Assembly: GCF_022549215.1 (NCBI RefSeq)
Contig: NZ_JAKZFC010000010.1
Span: 25,733 to 89,732, forward strand
From: Solibacillus palustris
GTDB taxonomy: Bacteria; Bacillota; Bacilli; Bacillales_A; Planococcaceae
Reading direction: 5' to 3'
Length of the DNA: 64,000 bases
Below the pieces are notes generated by a model, which saw only the letters and a program-made list of their open reading frames with translations, was not told the origin of the DNA and did no database searches. Position numbers and translations under genes: made by a program. This document shows positions 35,549 to 44,444 of the stretch, one piece after another; positions within the stretch are counted from its first letter, which is position 1, and every line of letters begins with the position of its first letter.

Positions 35549-38500
35549 ATGGGATCGAAAAAAGCACAAAAGCTTTCAAAGGCAACCGTGGCAACCGTTT
35601 TAGCTACAAGTGGTGTAATCGTAGCAATTCCACAGTCATCGAGTGCCAGCACATTTAGTGATGTCAGCCAATATTCGGATTACTATGAGCCGATTGTCGA
35701 TTTAGTTAATCGTAATATAATTAGCGGCTACCCAGATGGTACATTCAAACCAAATAAATCTATCACACGTGAAGAAGCAGCAAAAATGCTTGCACGAACG
35801 ATTGATGTCAATATAACAAACCCATCCAACCCAGGCTTTAAGGATGTAAAAACAAGCGATGCCAATTATCGCTATATCGCAGCGTTAGCAGCAGAGGGAA
35901 TTATTAATGGTTATCCGGACGGGAAATTCCATCCGAAAGAACCGATTACACGCGCGCAAATGTCAAAAATTTTGTCGTTAGGCTTCAAATTAGGTATTTC
36001 GACAAAGTTAAATCACGGGTTTAAGGATGTGGAGAGCACAAACCCAAATGCGTACTATATTCAAACATTGTACGATTTAAACATCACAAAAGGGGTCTCA
36101 GCCATTAAATTTGACCCATTTAATACCGTAACACGCGCGCAAATGGCGACGTTTATTTGGCGTGCAGAAAAGGCCGACCGTGGCACACCTGTCTATGAGG
36201 TTGGCGATATTATCGGGGATCAAATATACATAAACGGTGTTGCGCATACAATAGCAAATCATTTACGCAGTATTTTAAATGCCTCGAACAAAAATATTTT
36301 AAAGGGCGCTTATATTGAAGGTGACTTTACAGGCAATAAAATCAATAACATTACGAAGCTAACGATTAATGCGAGTGGTACATCATCACGCTTACTTGCG
36401 ATGGATGGCAACTACACATCCTTTGCCGGAGAGCTTGTTGTTAATGGTAGCTATTTACGCTTCAAAAACATTAATTTTACAGGGCGTGTTGAACTTGCAG
36501 AGCCTCCGCGCCGTTCGTTAGCTGGCTTAAGCGAAGTTCGTGTAGCAGGAATTCCTAGTTTTGCAGACTTTATCGATTGGACGCCGCCAACGAATAATAA
36601 TGGTGATGATTCTTTAAACACAGATGAGGACGAGACGTTAGTTGATAAGCCTGACCCGTCAAATCCACAAAAGAAATACAAGGATCGTATGCCAAATCTA
36701 AAGAAATATGTAGATTTTGAAGGCTCGGAGTTACGTCATGTCTATGTAACGGCCAATCATGCTTTTTTAAAGGCTGATCATGATATTGACCGCTTATATG
36801 TACAGGGAGATATCTCGAATTTTGAGCTATATGCAGATGCCAATGCGATGTACGTTGATACAGACTTCAACGTCACGATTTATGGGTCGCATGATATTGC
36901 GTATGCTTACAAAAACTCGCTAAAAAATGTGTATCTGAGATCGGATGCAACGTATGATTATTACTACGTTACAGCAGGCAATGGCTACACCAATCTTGGG
37001 GAATTTGCCTATATTACAAACGCCATTATTCCGGTAAAGAAAACAGTGAATGATGTGTTCGACGATTTTGAAACGGATGAACCAAATATTGGGTATATTG
37101 AAGACGAGGACGGGAAAGAAGTTTCGCGTGACCCTGTAGGCGATAATGATGTTTCGGACAAAACACAGCCAATTATTACGCAGCTGGATGTTAAGGCTGG
37201 TGGTACAGTGGCAGATGTAACTTTAACAGCCAATGAAAATGGTACATACTACTATGTGGTAAGACCTTCAAGCGAAAAAGCACCATCGATTAACGAAATT
37301 AAAACAGGTGGCTTTAAATTCAATGGTAGTGGTCCAATTGTGATGGATGAGCAGGTGAAATTCCAAGTAACAGGCTTAGAAACGAAAACTGAATACACTA
37401 TTTACGCCATCGTTATTGATAATGCCGATAATGTATCGGAGAAGAAGTCTGTCGATTTCACAACGATTGACAATAGCCCACCACGCTTTACGTTACAGCC
37501 GGGTGCAAAACAGCCAGGCGGTAAGCGTTTTGAGGTGAAGTTCACAAAAATTAGCGAGCCCGGAACGATTTACTACTATGTACGAGAAAAGGGCTCATCT
37601 TCAGTAGATCCAACGATTGACGACATCATTAAAAAGCATACTGGCACAAAATTAGTCACAAAGCCAGAAGATTTGACGGAAATGATTCGAGAATTCGGTC
37701 TAGATCCAAATAAAGGCACCATTCAGCCAAATACAACCTATGAAGTCTTTGCGGTAATGGTCGACAAAACCAATAATAGATCGAATTTGGTGGAGAAGAT
37801 CGAGGTTAAGACGGAAGCGCCTGATGCAGCACAGCCATATGTCGCGAATGATGCGAAATTGGAAGTGGTCGATAAGGAAAAAGGGGTTTTCGAATTTACC
37901 GTTTCCGAAGAGTTAGATCCAAAAACAGCAACTGATGTGAATAACTATACATTATCAGGGACAGCGGTATTAAATATTACCGGTCAAAAAACGATTAAGC
38001 CTTCAAAGGTAGAAGTGAATAAAACGAAGGTACGTTTAACGATTCCAGCTTTAAATGCATTAGTTAAAGGCGATACGCTTCGTGTGACGGTTTCGAAAAA
38101 TGTACTCGATTTAGCGGAAAATGAATTCGAGCATATCGATCGTTACCCAGCCGACCAAAACGCACCTCGTAATGAAGCGTATTATACGCATGAGGATGAT
38201 TTGCTACCGGTCATTAAAATCAATAAGGTCATTATTGAAAAAGACCGCAACCTAGTAGAGTTCGAGGCGCCTAAAAAAGCTGGTACTTACTACTACATGA
38301 TTTTAGAAAGTGACTATGATTTCGCTAAAAAGGGAATTACACCACGTGATTTCTTAGATGAGTTTACACTGGATAGCATCGGAAAAACGACAAAATTCGG
38401 GGATAAGGGCAATAAAGATTACACAGGTAACTTATTGAACCAATATGGCCCAGCCGAATTAGGCAAGAATACAAAATCGATTGAAATTGATCATGATAAA

Positions 38501-39955
38501 TTAGATACATTCAAAAGTTATTCGGTGTATATGATCTTAAAGGATCGTGCGGGCTTAGTAAGTGATCATATCGTGGATGCGCCAATTGTATCCGACTCCA
38601 AAGCGCCATTAATTGATGGCTTAGAGGTCAAGCCATTAGCTGGCACGAATGATGGAGCAAGCTTTGGCTTTACGGCGGATGAAGGGGGTAAATTACATGT
38701 TATCCCTGTTCCGAAGTATATTAAAGAGATCGATCCTAATACGAATAAACCAATCTATAAATTAAACACGCAGTATTTTAATAGCGATGGAAGTCTAAAA
38801 CCAATTCCAAATGTCTTCCCGACGACTAGCTCAGAAGGACAGCGTGCAGCATTCAATGCAATGGGCGCGGCTAAGACGATTGAGTTTACTAAGGGACCGA
38901 ATGATAAGAGTATTACAGGCTTAAAGCCACATGAGGAATACGGCTTCTATATTGCGGCGGAAGATAAGGTTGGTGCGAATCCAAACTTCACAATCTTTAG
39001 CCGTAATAGCTCAACAAATCCCCCTTCAGCGGACGAACCAAATGGCGCGCAAATGCTGAAGTATGTTTATACGGATGGGATTAAGCCACATATTGTTAAT
39101 GATGGTGTTATTGTTCGTGAAGGCGAGCTAACGAATAATAATCCTAAATTTAAGATCACATTTAACGAAGCAATTATGCGTCAAAGTGACCTTGCCAACT
39201 ATAATAAGCCGGGCAGCTTTAATTTAGGAACTATTTTAACGATTAAAGATGAAAGCGGCAAAGATATTACGAGCGAATATATAATTGATGGCACGTATGG
39301 AACGACTATTACAGATACAACGAAGCCATCAGAATTAGTCATTAAGCTAACAGCGCCGGACTTAACGAAGGCTAACCGAACATTTACGGTAGAGATGAAA
39401 TCAGATACAGATCCAAAAGCTGTAACTGTGTATGACTACAAAGGTGCAAATGGATTTGATACGACGAAGATTGGGAAGTATCTGTATCCAAGTGCGCTTG
39501 ATAACAAAATTAGAGATGCTATTCTTACAGGGGTTAACATTGGTTCATCAGCTGTTCCGGCATCAAAAACAATGCGTGCTATTACGTACCTAGATATCGA
39601 TTTAACTATGAAGCAAACATATTATTATGCGGTTACAGCGGGTACAAAAACATCCGTTGACCCACAACAAGTGTTAAATCTAGTCAAAGATCCAAACACG
39701 CCAAACAGTGATATTTTAGCGTATGGATCGGGTGCATTGGCTGCCAATAGTCCAGCTGATAAACAATTTACATTAAACTTAACAGCTCCACCAGCAGTAG
39801 GTGGTTACACGCCAGTATTTACGAAGGACAATAATATCTTCATCTTTACAATTGATAAATATGGAAATATTGTTTGGGCATATGATGAAGGATCAAATAA
39901 CAAGTATCGCCCAATTTTACTTGATCCAGGTATTCCGTTAACACCGGGTCGGTAA
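35549..39955 (+). CDS. Large SLH-domain cell-surface protein (S-layer-like)
   Basis: The 1468-residue exported protein has a signal peptide (about residues 1-34), three SLH domains (about 35-215; repeated ISGYPDGTFKP and INGYPDGKFHP), then a long series of beta-type domains. These include segments alternating YYYVV-like strands with TDNAD/TTID linkers (fibronectin-III-like) and SbsA-type Ig segments such as TFNEAIMRQSDLANYN. It has no sortase motif, so anchoring is by SLH binding to wall polymer. It could be the main S-layer protein or a large adhesin. The stop at 39953 may result from a frameshift, because the -1 frame continues as a plausible 17-residue tail. Confidence 0.85.
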   Translation: MGSKKAQKLSKATVATVLATSGVIVAIPQSSSASTFSDVSQYSDYYEPIVDLVNRNIISGYPDGTFKPNKSITREEAAKMLARTIDVNITNPSNPGFKDVKTSDANYRYIAALAAEGIINGYPDGKFHPKEPITRAQMSKILSLGFKLGISTKLNHGFKDVESTNPNAYYIQTLYDLNITKGVSAIKFDPFNTVTRAQMATFIWRAEKADRGTPVYEVGDIIGDQIYINGVAHTIANHLRSILNASNKNILKGAYIEGDFTGNKINNITKLTINASGTSSRLLAMDGNYTSFAGELVVNGSYLRFKNINFTGRVELAEPPRRSLAGLSEVRVAGIPSFADFIDWTPPTNNNGDDSLNTDEDETLVDKPDPSNPQKKYKDRMPNLKKYVDFEGSELRHVYVTANHAFLKADHDIDRLYVQGDISNFELYADANAMYVDTDFNVTIYGSHDIAYAYKNSLKNVYLRSDATYDYYYVTAGNGYTNLGEFAYITNAIIPVKKTVNDVFDDFETDEPNIGYIEDEDGKEVSRDPVGDNDVSDKTQPIITQLDVKAGGTVADVTLTANENGTYYYVVRPSSEKAPSINEIKTGGFKFNGSGPIVMDEQVKFQVTGLETKTEYTIYAIVIDNADNVSEKKSVDFTTIDNSPPRFTLQPGAKQPGGKRFEVKFTKISEPGTIYYYVREKGSSSVDPTIDDIIKKHTGTKLVTKPEDLTEMIREFGLDPNKGTIQPNTTYEVFAVMVDKTNNRSNLVEKIEVKTEAPDAAQPYVANDAKLEVVDKEKGVFEFTVSEELDPKTATDVNNYTLSGTAVLNITGQKTIKPSKVEVNKTKVRLTIPALNALVKGDTLRVTVSKNVLDLAENEFEHIDRYPADQNAPRNEAYYTHEDDLLPVIKINKVIIEKDRNLVEFEAPKKAGTYYYMILESDYDFAKKGITPRDFLDEFTLDSIGKTTKFGDKGNKDYTGNLLNQYGPAELGKNTKSIEIDHDKLDTFKSYSVYMILKDRAGLVSDHIVDAPIVSDSKAPLIDGLEVKPLAGTNDGASFGFTADEGGKLHVIPVPKYIKEIDPNTNKPIYKLNTQYFNSDGSLKPIPNVFPTTSSEGQRAAFNAMGAAKTIEFTKGPNDKSITGLKPHEEYGFYIAAEDKVGANPNFTIFSRNSSTNPPSADEPNGAQMLKYVYTDGIKPHIVNDGVIVREGELTNNNPKFKITFNEAIMRQSDLANYNKPGSFNLGTILTIKDESGKDITSEYIIDGTYGTTITDTTKPSELVIKLTAPDLTKANRTFTVEMKSDTDPKAVTVYDYKGANGFDTTKIGKYLYPSALDNKIRDAILTGVNIGSSAVPASKTMRAITYLDIDLTMKQTYYYAVTAGTKTSVDPQQVLNLVKDPNTPNSDILAYGSGALAANSPADKQFTLNLTAPPAVGGYTPVFTKDNNIFIFTIDKYGNIVWAYDEGSNNKYRPILLDPGIPLTPGR

Positions 39956-39969
39956 TTTACGGATTTGAT

Positions 39970-40039
39970 GTACTGGGTGCACAAACAATTCAGGTAATTT
40001 AATGGATTTATAAAAACGCATATGCGGTGTTAGTTATAG
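39970..40039 (+). repeat. Direct repeat, first copy (3' end of the large SLH gene)
   Basis: GGGTGCACAAACAATTC followed after about 20 bases by TTTATAAAAACGCATATGCG matches 40378-40450 (GGGTACACAAACAATTC and TTTATAAAAATGCATATG). The second copy has no intact gene before it, suggesting a deleted duplicate of the surface-protein gene end. Confidence 0.65.
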
Positions 40040-40041
40040 AG

Positions 40042-40079
40042 AAGTCGTAAGTGAGAGTTATCTTGCTTGCGGCTTTTTT
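40042..40079 (+). terminator. Terminator of the large SLH protein gene
   Basis: AAGTCGTAAGTGAG pairs with CTTGCTTGCGGCTT using several G-U pairs, followed by six T. Confidence 0.75.
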
Positions 40080-40178
40080 GAGTTTTGTGGCCGGGGTTAG
40101 ATTTGGTGAATGGCTTAACAATAAACATTGGGCTTACAAACAATTACCTTCCGCCCTCAAAGTTATAGAAAATTATCA

Positions 40179-40233
40179 TAAAAAAACGCTCCTTCACAAT
40201 ATGCCCAAACATTAGCACATTTATTAAGGAGCG
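40179..40233 (-). terminator. Terminator downstream of the TIR gene
   Basis: CGCTCCTT (40187-40194) pairs with AAGGAGCG (40226-40233); on the minus strand TTTTTT follows. The long loop (31 bases) is unusual. It lies about 300 bp after the TIR stop codon with no gene between. Confidence 0.6.
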
Positions 40234-40377
40234 CTCAATAATAATATTGTGTGAGATTGAAGATCTAGTAGTTTCCAAAAATTACCTTATAGGATACGGA
40301 ATATAAAAGGAATCCAAGAAGAATTAGGACACCATCTATAAAAGTAAAAAACCTCAAATGGGGATGGTGAGAAATTT

Positions 40378-40450
40378 ACTGCACAGGGTACACAAACAAT
40401 TCTGACAATACACTATAATTTATAAAAATGCATATGTAGGATTATTAATA
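40378..40450 (+). repeat. Direct repeat, second copy (orphan gene-end remnant)
   Basis: The DNA matches the end of the large SLH gene. Read in one frame from about 40360 it gives GEKFTAQGTQTILTIHYNL then stop, similar to the -1 frame tail of the SLH gene (GAQTIQVI). It is probably a relic of a duplicated surface-protein gene. Confidence 0.6.
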
Positions 40451-40530
40451 TTGTGCGTGAAATTAAGCAGATGATTAATTGATGTCTTTAGTTTTTTAAT
40501 AGTGCTAAATAAACCTAAGAATTAAATCTG

Positions 40531-41346
40531 TTAGCGTCTTTTTTTCTTGTTAGCAGGGTGAGTATTAATTTTATAACCTTGTTTTTGAGGCTTACTAATT
40601 TGTTCAAGATTTTTTAATACATCTGTGTTTCCTGCAAGTATTTGTTCAAATACTTGTTTTGTAACATCTATTTGAGCATTTTTTTCATAAAGTTCGGCTT
40701 GTTTATCGATTGTAACTTGTACTTTTTCAATTTCGAGTTCATGTAATATCTTATCTCGAATTTCTTGTTCAGCTGCATATGCTTGCTCTGTTTGTTGTAA
40801 TGATTCAAGTTGTTGCATTCCTTTAAATTTCTCTAATTCGGCATTAACAGTATTTAAGAATTTATTTTTGATTTCTTCCCATTTAGCTTCGGACACTTCT
40901 ATTTTAAATTCTGCAATTAATTTATTTTTTAAATAAACTAAATCGATAGGGTTATTCAAAGTAAATGCTTTCTTTTTATTATCTATTACTCCTTCAATAC
41001 TCTTTGTGAAATTTGGTAACAAGAAGGTTGAAGAATCATTTTGTTTAACCCATGCCGCCCCCATTTCATTAAGACAGTAAACACTTTGGTAATAATTATC
41101 GGACAACATATAGTAAACATTTATCCCGCCATCTAAATGACCTCGTAAGTATTCGAAAATATCAATATCTCCAGGGATTCCATGTCTTGAAGATGAAGAA
41201 TAGAGAATAACATTTTCGGATAGGCCAATTCCCTCTAATAAATCTATGAACGCATCGCAGATTGTTCTATCTTTAGAAGAGTGACTGATAAAAATTTTTT
41301 TTGAAATGTTATTTGTGCCTTCTTTTTGAGGAATAAAAGCAGTCAT
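40531..41346 (-). CDS. TIR-domain protein with C-terminal coiled coil, probable anti-phage effector
   Basis: The 271-residue protein has an N-terminal TIR domain (about residues 15-145). It starts KKIFISHSSKDR and includes the region LSDNYYQSVYCLNEMGAAW, in which Glu94 matches the catalytic glutamate of TIR NAD+ hydrolases. A long charged helix follows (about 160-250, many Glu/Gln/Lys), then a very basic tail ending KKKRR. Bacterial TIR proteins often act in abortive-infection defence by degrading NAD+ or making cyclic ADP-ribose signals. The ATG overlaps the stop of an upstream gene (ATGA) of which only the 3' end survives. Base composition is more AT-rich than neighbours, suggesting transfer. 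Confidence 0.85.
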   Translation of the reverse strand: MTAFIPQKEGTNNISKKIFISHSSKDRTICDAFIDLLEGIGLSENVILYSSSSRHGIPGDIDIFEYLRGHLDGGINVYYMLSDNYYQSVYCLNEMGAAWVKQNDSSTFLLPNFTKSIEGVIDNKKKAFTLNNPIDLVYLKNKLIAEFKIEVSEAKWEEIKNKFLNTVNAELEKFKGMQQLESLQQTEQAYAAEQEIRDKILHELEIEKVQVTIDKQAELYEKNAQIDVTKQVFEQILAGNTDVLKNLEQISKPQKQGYKINTHPANKKKRR

Positions 41347-41520
41347 TTCATTGTTGTAGTTTTCAACTCGAATAAATAATTATTTATTTTTTGTTCTAAG
41401 TCGAGATACATCTTTTTATTTATAACAAAATTATTATATTGAATTCCTGATTGGTTATTTGAGAACCATAATTTTAATTCATTTAATAAAAATTGAATTG
41501 TTTCGATATCTTGTTCCCCT
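41343..41520 (-). pseudogene. 3' remnant of a gene coupled to the TIR gene
   Basis: An open frame of about 58 codons without a plausible start ends in a TGA that overlaps the TIR ATG (ATGA). It reads ...EQDIETIQFLLNELKLWF... to FELKTTTMK. It looks like the C-terminus of an operon partner cut off at the junction with the phage replication remnant near 41520. I do not recognise the family; it is helical and rich in Asn, Gln and Leu. Confidence 0.5.
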
Positions 41521-42180
41521 AAAGAGCGGGAGGGGGAGAAGTGGTTTTTTCATACGTATGAAAGCTGTCGCAAGCAAATTCCGTTTTGGAGTTTATCGAA
41601 AATGAAGGGAAAATTTTTGAAGCTTGAAAAAGCGGGGCTTGTTATTTCGACAGACAAGTTCAATCAGTTTTACGTGGATCGCACTAAATGGTATCGCATT
41701 GATTATGATAAGCTCAATGCTCTTTTTACGGCTCATTCGATTCAAATGAACCCAACCGACGTCACAGCACAAACATTGCTAAGGTCTCCTAAAAAACGTT
41801 GCGAGCAGTTTGACTTAAGCCACTCAAATATAAAAGAACCAAAAAAGAATAATAAAAATGATATATATAGTGCTCAAATTGATCAAATTATTGATTATTT
41901 AAACAAGCGAGCATCTAAAAACTTTACAGTTTATAATGATTCAAATCGTAGAGATATTCATGAACGGTTAAAGGAGGGCTATACAGTAGAGCAATGTTTA
42001 GCGGTAATTGATGGACAGGTAGAGGTTTGGAAGGATGATCTATTAATGGAACGTTACTTAAGACCGTCAACCTTATTCAAAAAATCGAAATTTGAAGACT
42101 ACCTACAGGCAAAGAGCAAGGTGCAACATCATCAGCCGAAGCCGGTTATCTTGGACTTTAGTGCCGGTGAGGATTGGTAG
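41521..42180 (+). pseudogene. 5'-truncated phage replication protein
   Basis: The frame is open from about 41497, but homology starts at about 41521 with EREGEKWFFHTYESCRKQI, the winged-helix part of phage/plasmid replication initiators. VDRTKWYRIDYDKL follows, and then a C-terminal domain (IIDYLNKRASKNF...GYTVEQCLAVIDGQ...YLRPSTLF) typical of the conserved phage C-terminal domain. The first 45-50 residues of the usual protein are missing. An internal ATG at 41602 could start a shorter product, but it has no good ribosome site. It is a prophage relic whose breakpoint also cuts the TIR gene's partner. The stretch 42181-42397 after it has no gene I can support. Confidence 0.78.
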
Positions 42181-42397
42181 ATGGATGTGCAAAGGAATCC
42201 ACTGTTTAAGTGATGAAAAGGATGGCACAGGATACATGAGCCAGGAGACCGGTTTTTATGTGAACGTATTTTTCGCTTCAGAATTTGGAGGTACATACGG
42301 CAAATGAACGAATAGGTTTTTTCGTGTTATTTACCGTGGCCCCCTTATTTTCCTGTATATTTAATAAATGACATACAATAAATCTCAGCAACCAAAC

Positions 42398-43213
42398 TTA
42401 CAATTCCGAAATCAATCGAGCAGTATTTGGTGCAACAATCGATTCAATGCCAGGGGATTGATAACTTACTAGGTAATCGAGCTGCTCAAAATTTGCTTCA
42501 GTAAATTGTAGCTGCCCCACCGCATCTAATGTCGGCTTGTAACGAATAATATAGTGATATTGAATATTTTTAGCGCCATCGTGAATTTCAACGTCGGGAT
42601 TTTTCTTTTGTGGTGCTTCCGATGTTACATAACGAAATTCGAAATACATGAGCTGTTCGTCATCTGGCCTGAATAAGTGGTGGTGCATAGGCTGGGTGGT
42701 GAAGCCATCAAAATAAGTCGTGACCTTTTGTGCATCCGTTAACGGTAAATGTACGCTCACCGCCTTGGCTAGTTCGTTCGCTTGCCACTGTTGTTGCTTT
42801 TGCCCGAGCTTGTTATAGACCGTAAATGATGGATTGCCATCGTTTACGAATAAAAACTCACCAAAACTTAGTGCAACCGCGTTGTCAGCCAATTCAACTT
42901 GATACGTCTGGGCAATGTTTTGGATGGCACGTTGATCTAGCTTATTTTCAACATTTGTTTTTAAATGCCCCACGCCAAGAAACGCGGGTGTCATGGTAAG
43001 AACCACACTAAGTACATATAAGCCGAATTTTTTTGAAAAGGATAGCGGGTTGTTCATAAAAATAATCGGAATCGCCACGAATATGGTAACGATAAATGAG
43101 TTGATAAACGCAAAAATAATCGCCAATCCCAATTCATCTTTTTCATACTGATAAAAATAAACAAACATACCGATTACAAAAATAGCGCCTACACGAAGGA
43201 TATTTGCCTTCAT
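42398..43213 (-). CDS. Membrane protein with extracellular domain, unknown function
   Basis: The 271-residue product has three N-terminal helices (about residues 5-22, 27-52, 62-82), then an outside domain of about 190 residues. A rich ribosome site (AGGAGGG) precedes the ATG. I recognise no family. It stands alone, beside the phage scar and with a 344-bp spacer before the next gene; that spacer (43214-43557) holds a small CCCC/GGGG hairpin near 43304-43324 and otherwise nothing clear. Confidence 0.6.
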   Translation of the reverse strand: MKANILRVGAIFVIGMFVYFYQYEKDELGLAIIFAFINSFIVTIFVAIPIIFMNNPLSFSKKFGLYVLSVVLTMTPAFLGVGHLKTNVENKLDQRAIQNIAQTYQVELADNAVALSFGEFLFVNDGNPSFTVYNKLGQKQQQWQANELAKAVSVHLPLTDAQKVTTYFDGFTTQPMHHHLFRPDDEQLMYFEFRYVTSEAPQKKNPDVEIHDGAKNIQYHYIIRYKPTLDAVGQLQFTEANFEQLDYLVSYQSPGIESIVAPNTARLISEL

Positions 43214-43557
43214 CTGAAAAATCCCTCCTACTGTTGTGCTATTGAATGTACAAATGATTCATGGTGCACATTACTAGTATTGACTATACACTTTTTTGCA
43301 TGAATCCCCAACTACGAGTGGGGCATACCATTATCGAGCTTCAAAAATATCAAATAAAACAACAAAGCGGTACAGGCATTTTCGATGAACCATGTCCCGT
43401 ATGATAACTAGTTAAGCATAAAGCTCTATTTCCTGGGAAAATTTTGAGTATAAACAATGTACAACCATAGACCAAAATTAGCTAAGTCAAATCTCTGCGT
43501 AGTAACGTGGGCTGTGGTAAAATTTCAAAGAGATAGTAGATAAAGGAGTCGATTAAT

Positions 43558-44283
43558 ATGGGTCAATCATTACAAGGGAAAGTAGCAGTTGTCACTGGTG
43601 CTGCACGTGGTATCGGGAAAGCGGTAGCGGTAGCATTAGCAAAAGAGGGTGTCAATGTCGGTGTGATTGCGCGCTCTGAAGATGCTTTGCAGCAAGTGGT
43701 GAAAGAAATGGAAAGTCACGGTGTAAAAGCTACTTATGCGACAGCGGATGTTTCAAATTTAGAGCAAGTACAAGCGGCAGCTGCAAAGTTAAAACAAGAA
43801 TTAGGGTTAACGGATATTTTAATTAACAATGCCGGTGTTGGGAAATTCGAAAAGCTTGTCGATATGGATCCGGCAGACTTTAAAGAAATTGTCGATATCA
43901 ATGTGATGGGTACGTTTTATGTATCACATACGATTGTGCCGCAGTTAATCGAAAAAAATGCAGGCGATGTGATTAATATTTCATCAACAAATGGCCTAAA
44001 TGGCGCGGCATCATCAAGTGCATATAGCGCATCAAAATTTGGTGTCATTGGTTTAACTGAATCACTTGCAGCAGAAGTACGTCGCAACAATATTCGTGTA
44101 ACAGCACTCGCACCAAGCACGATTGCGACAGACTTAGCAGATGCACTGAACTTAGTGCCAGCCGACAAAAAAGAGCAATACATGCACCCAGAAGATATTG
44201 CCGAATACATCGTGGCACAATTAAAATTAAACCAACGTATGTATATTAAAAATGCAACGTTCATGAATACAAATCCATTTTAA
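43558..44283 (+). CDS. Short-chain dehydrogenase, 3-oxoacyl-ACP reductase-like (YoxD type)
   Basis: The 241-residue classical SDR has cofactor motif TGAARGIGK (residues 14-22), NNAG in ILINNAGVG, and catalytic Ser-Tyr-Lys in ISSTNG...YSASKFG. The start GQSLQGKVAVVTGAARGIGK and length resemble B. subtilis YoxD, annotated as a 3-oxoacyl-ACP reductase. Its true substrate is not certain, since many Bacillus SDRs of this type have none assigned. AAAGGAGTCG precedes the ATG. It is monocistronic, with its own terminator. Confidence 0.88.
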   Translation: MGQSLQGKVAVVTGAARGIGKAVAVALAKEGVNVGVIARSEDALQQVVKEMESHGVKATYATADVSNLEQVQAAAAKLKQELGLTDILINNAGVGKFEKLVDMDPADFKEIVDINVMGTFYVSHTIVPQLIEKNAGDVINISSTNGLNGAASSSAYSASKFGVIGLTESLAAEVRRNNIRVTALAPSTIATDLADALNLVPADKKEQYMHPEDIAEYIVAQLKLNQRMYIKNATFMNTNPF

Positions 44284-44295
44284 TATTTGCAATTC

Positions 44296-44334
44296 CAACC
44301 TCACAAAGCATAAGCTGTGTGGGGTTGTTTTTTT
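44296..44334 (+). terminator. Terminator after the YoxD-like gene
   Basis: CAACCTCACA pairs with TGTGGGGTTG (one G-U), followed by seven T. Confidence 0.85.
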
Positions 44335-44410
44335 GCTATATGAAAAAAGATTTCAGTCAACTATAGTTTGAAATGTAACGAGGTATTAGGCGAACAATGT
44401 TAAATAACGA

Positions 44411-44440
44411 AGACACCGCTACGCAATTGTAACGGTGTCT
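44411..44440 (-). terminator. Terminator after the glutathionylspermidine synthase-like gene
   Basis: AGACACCG pairs with CGGTGTCT, extended by TAC/GTA, immediately after the stop codon on the minus strand. The tail is only moderately T-rich. Confidence 0.65.
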
Positions 44441-44444
44441 CTAG

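Noticed and set aside
40531..41346. Complete Thoeris-type defence system
   Set aside because: Only the TIR gene is whole; no ThsA-like SLOG/NADase gene is present and the coupled partner is truncated.
42092..42307. 71-codon frame overlapping the phage replication remnant
   Set aside because: The first half is an out-of-frame reading of the remnant; the second half has no start signal or recognisable motif.
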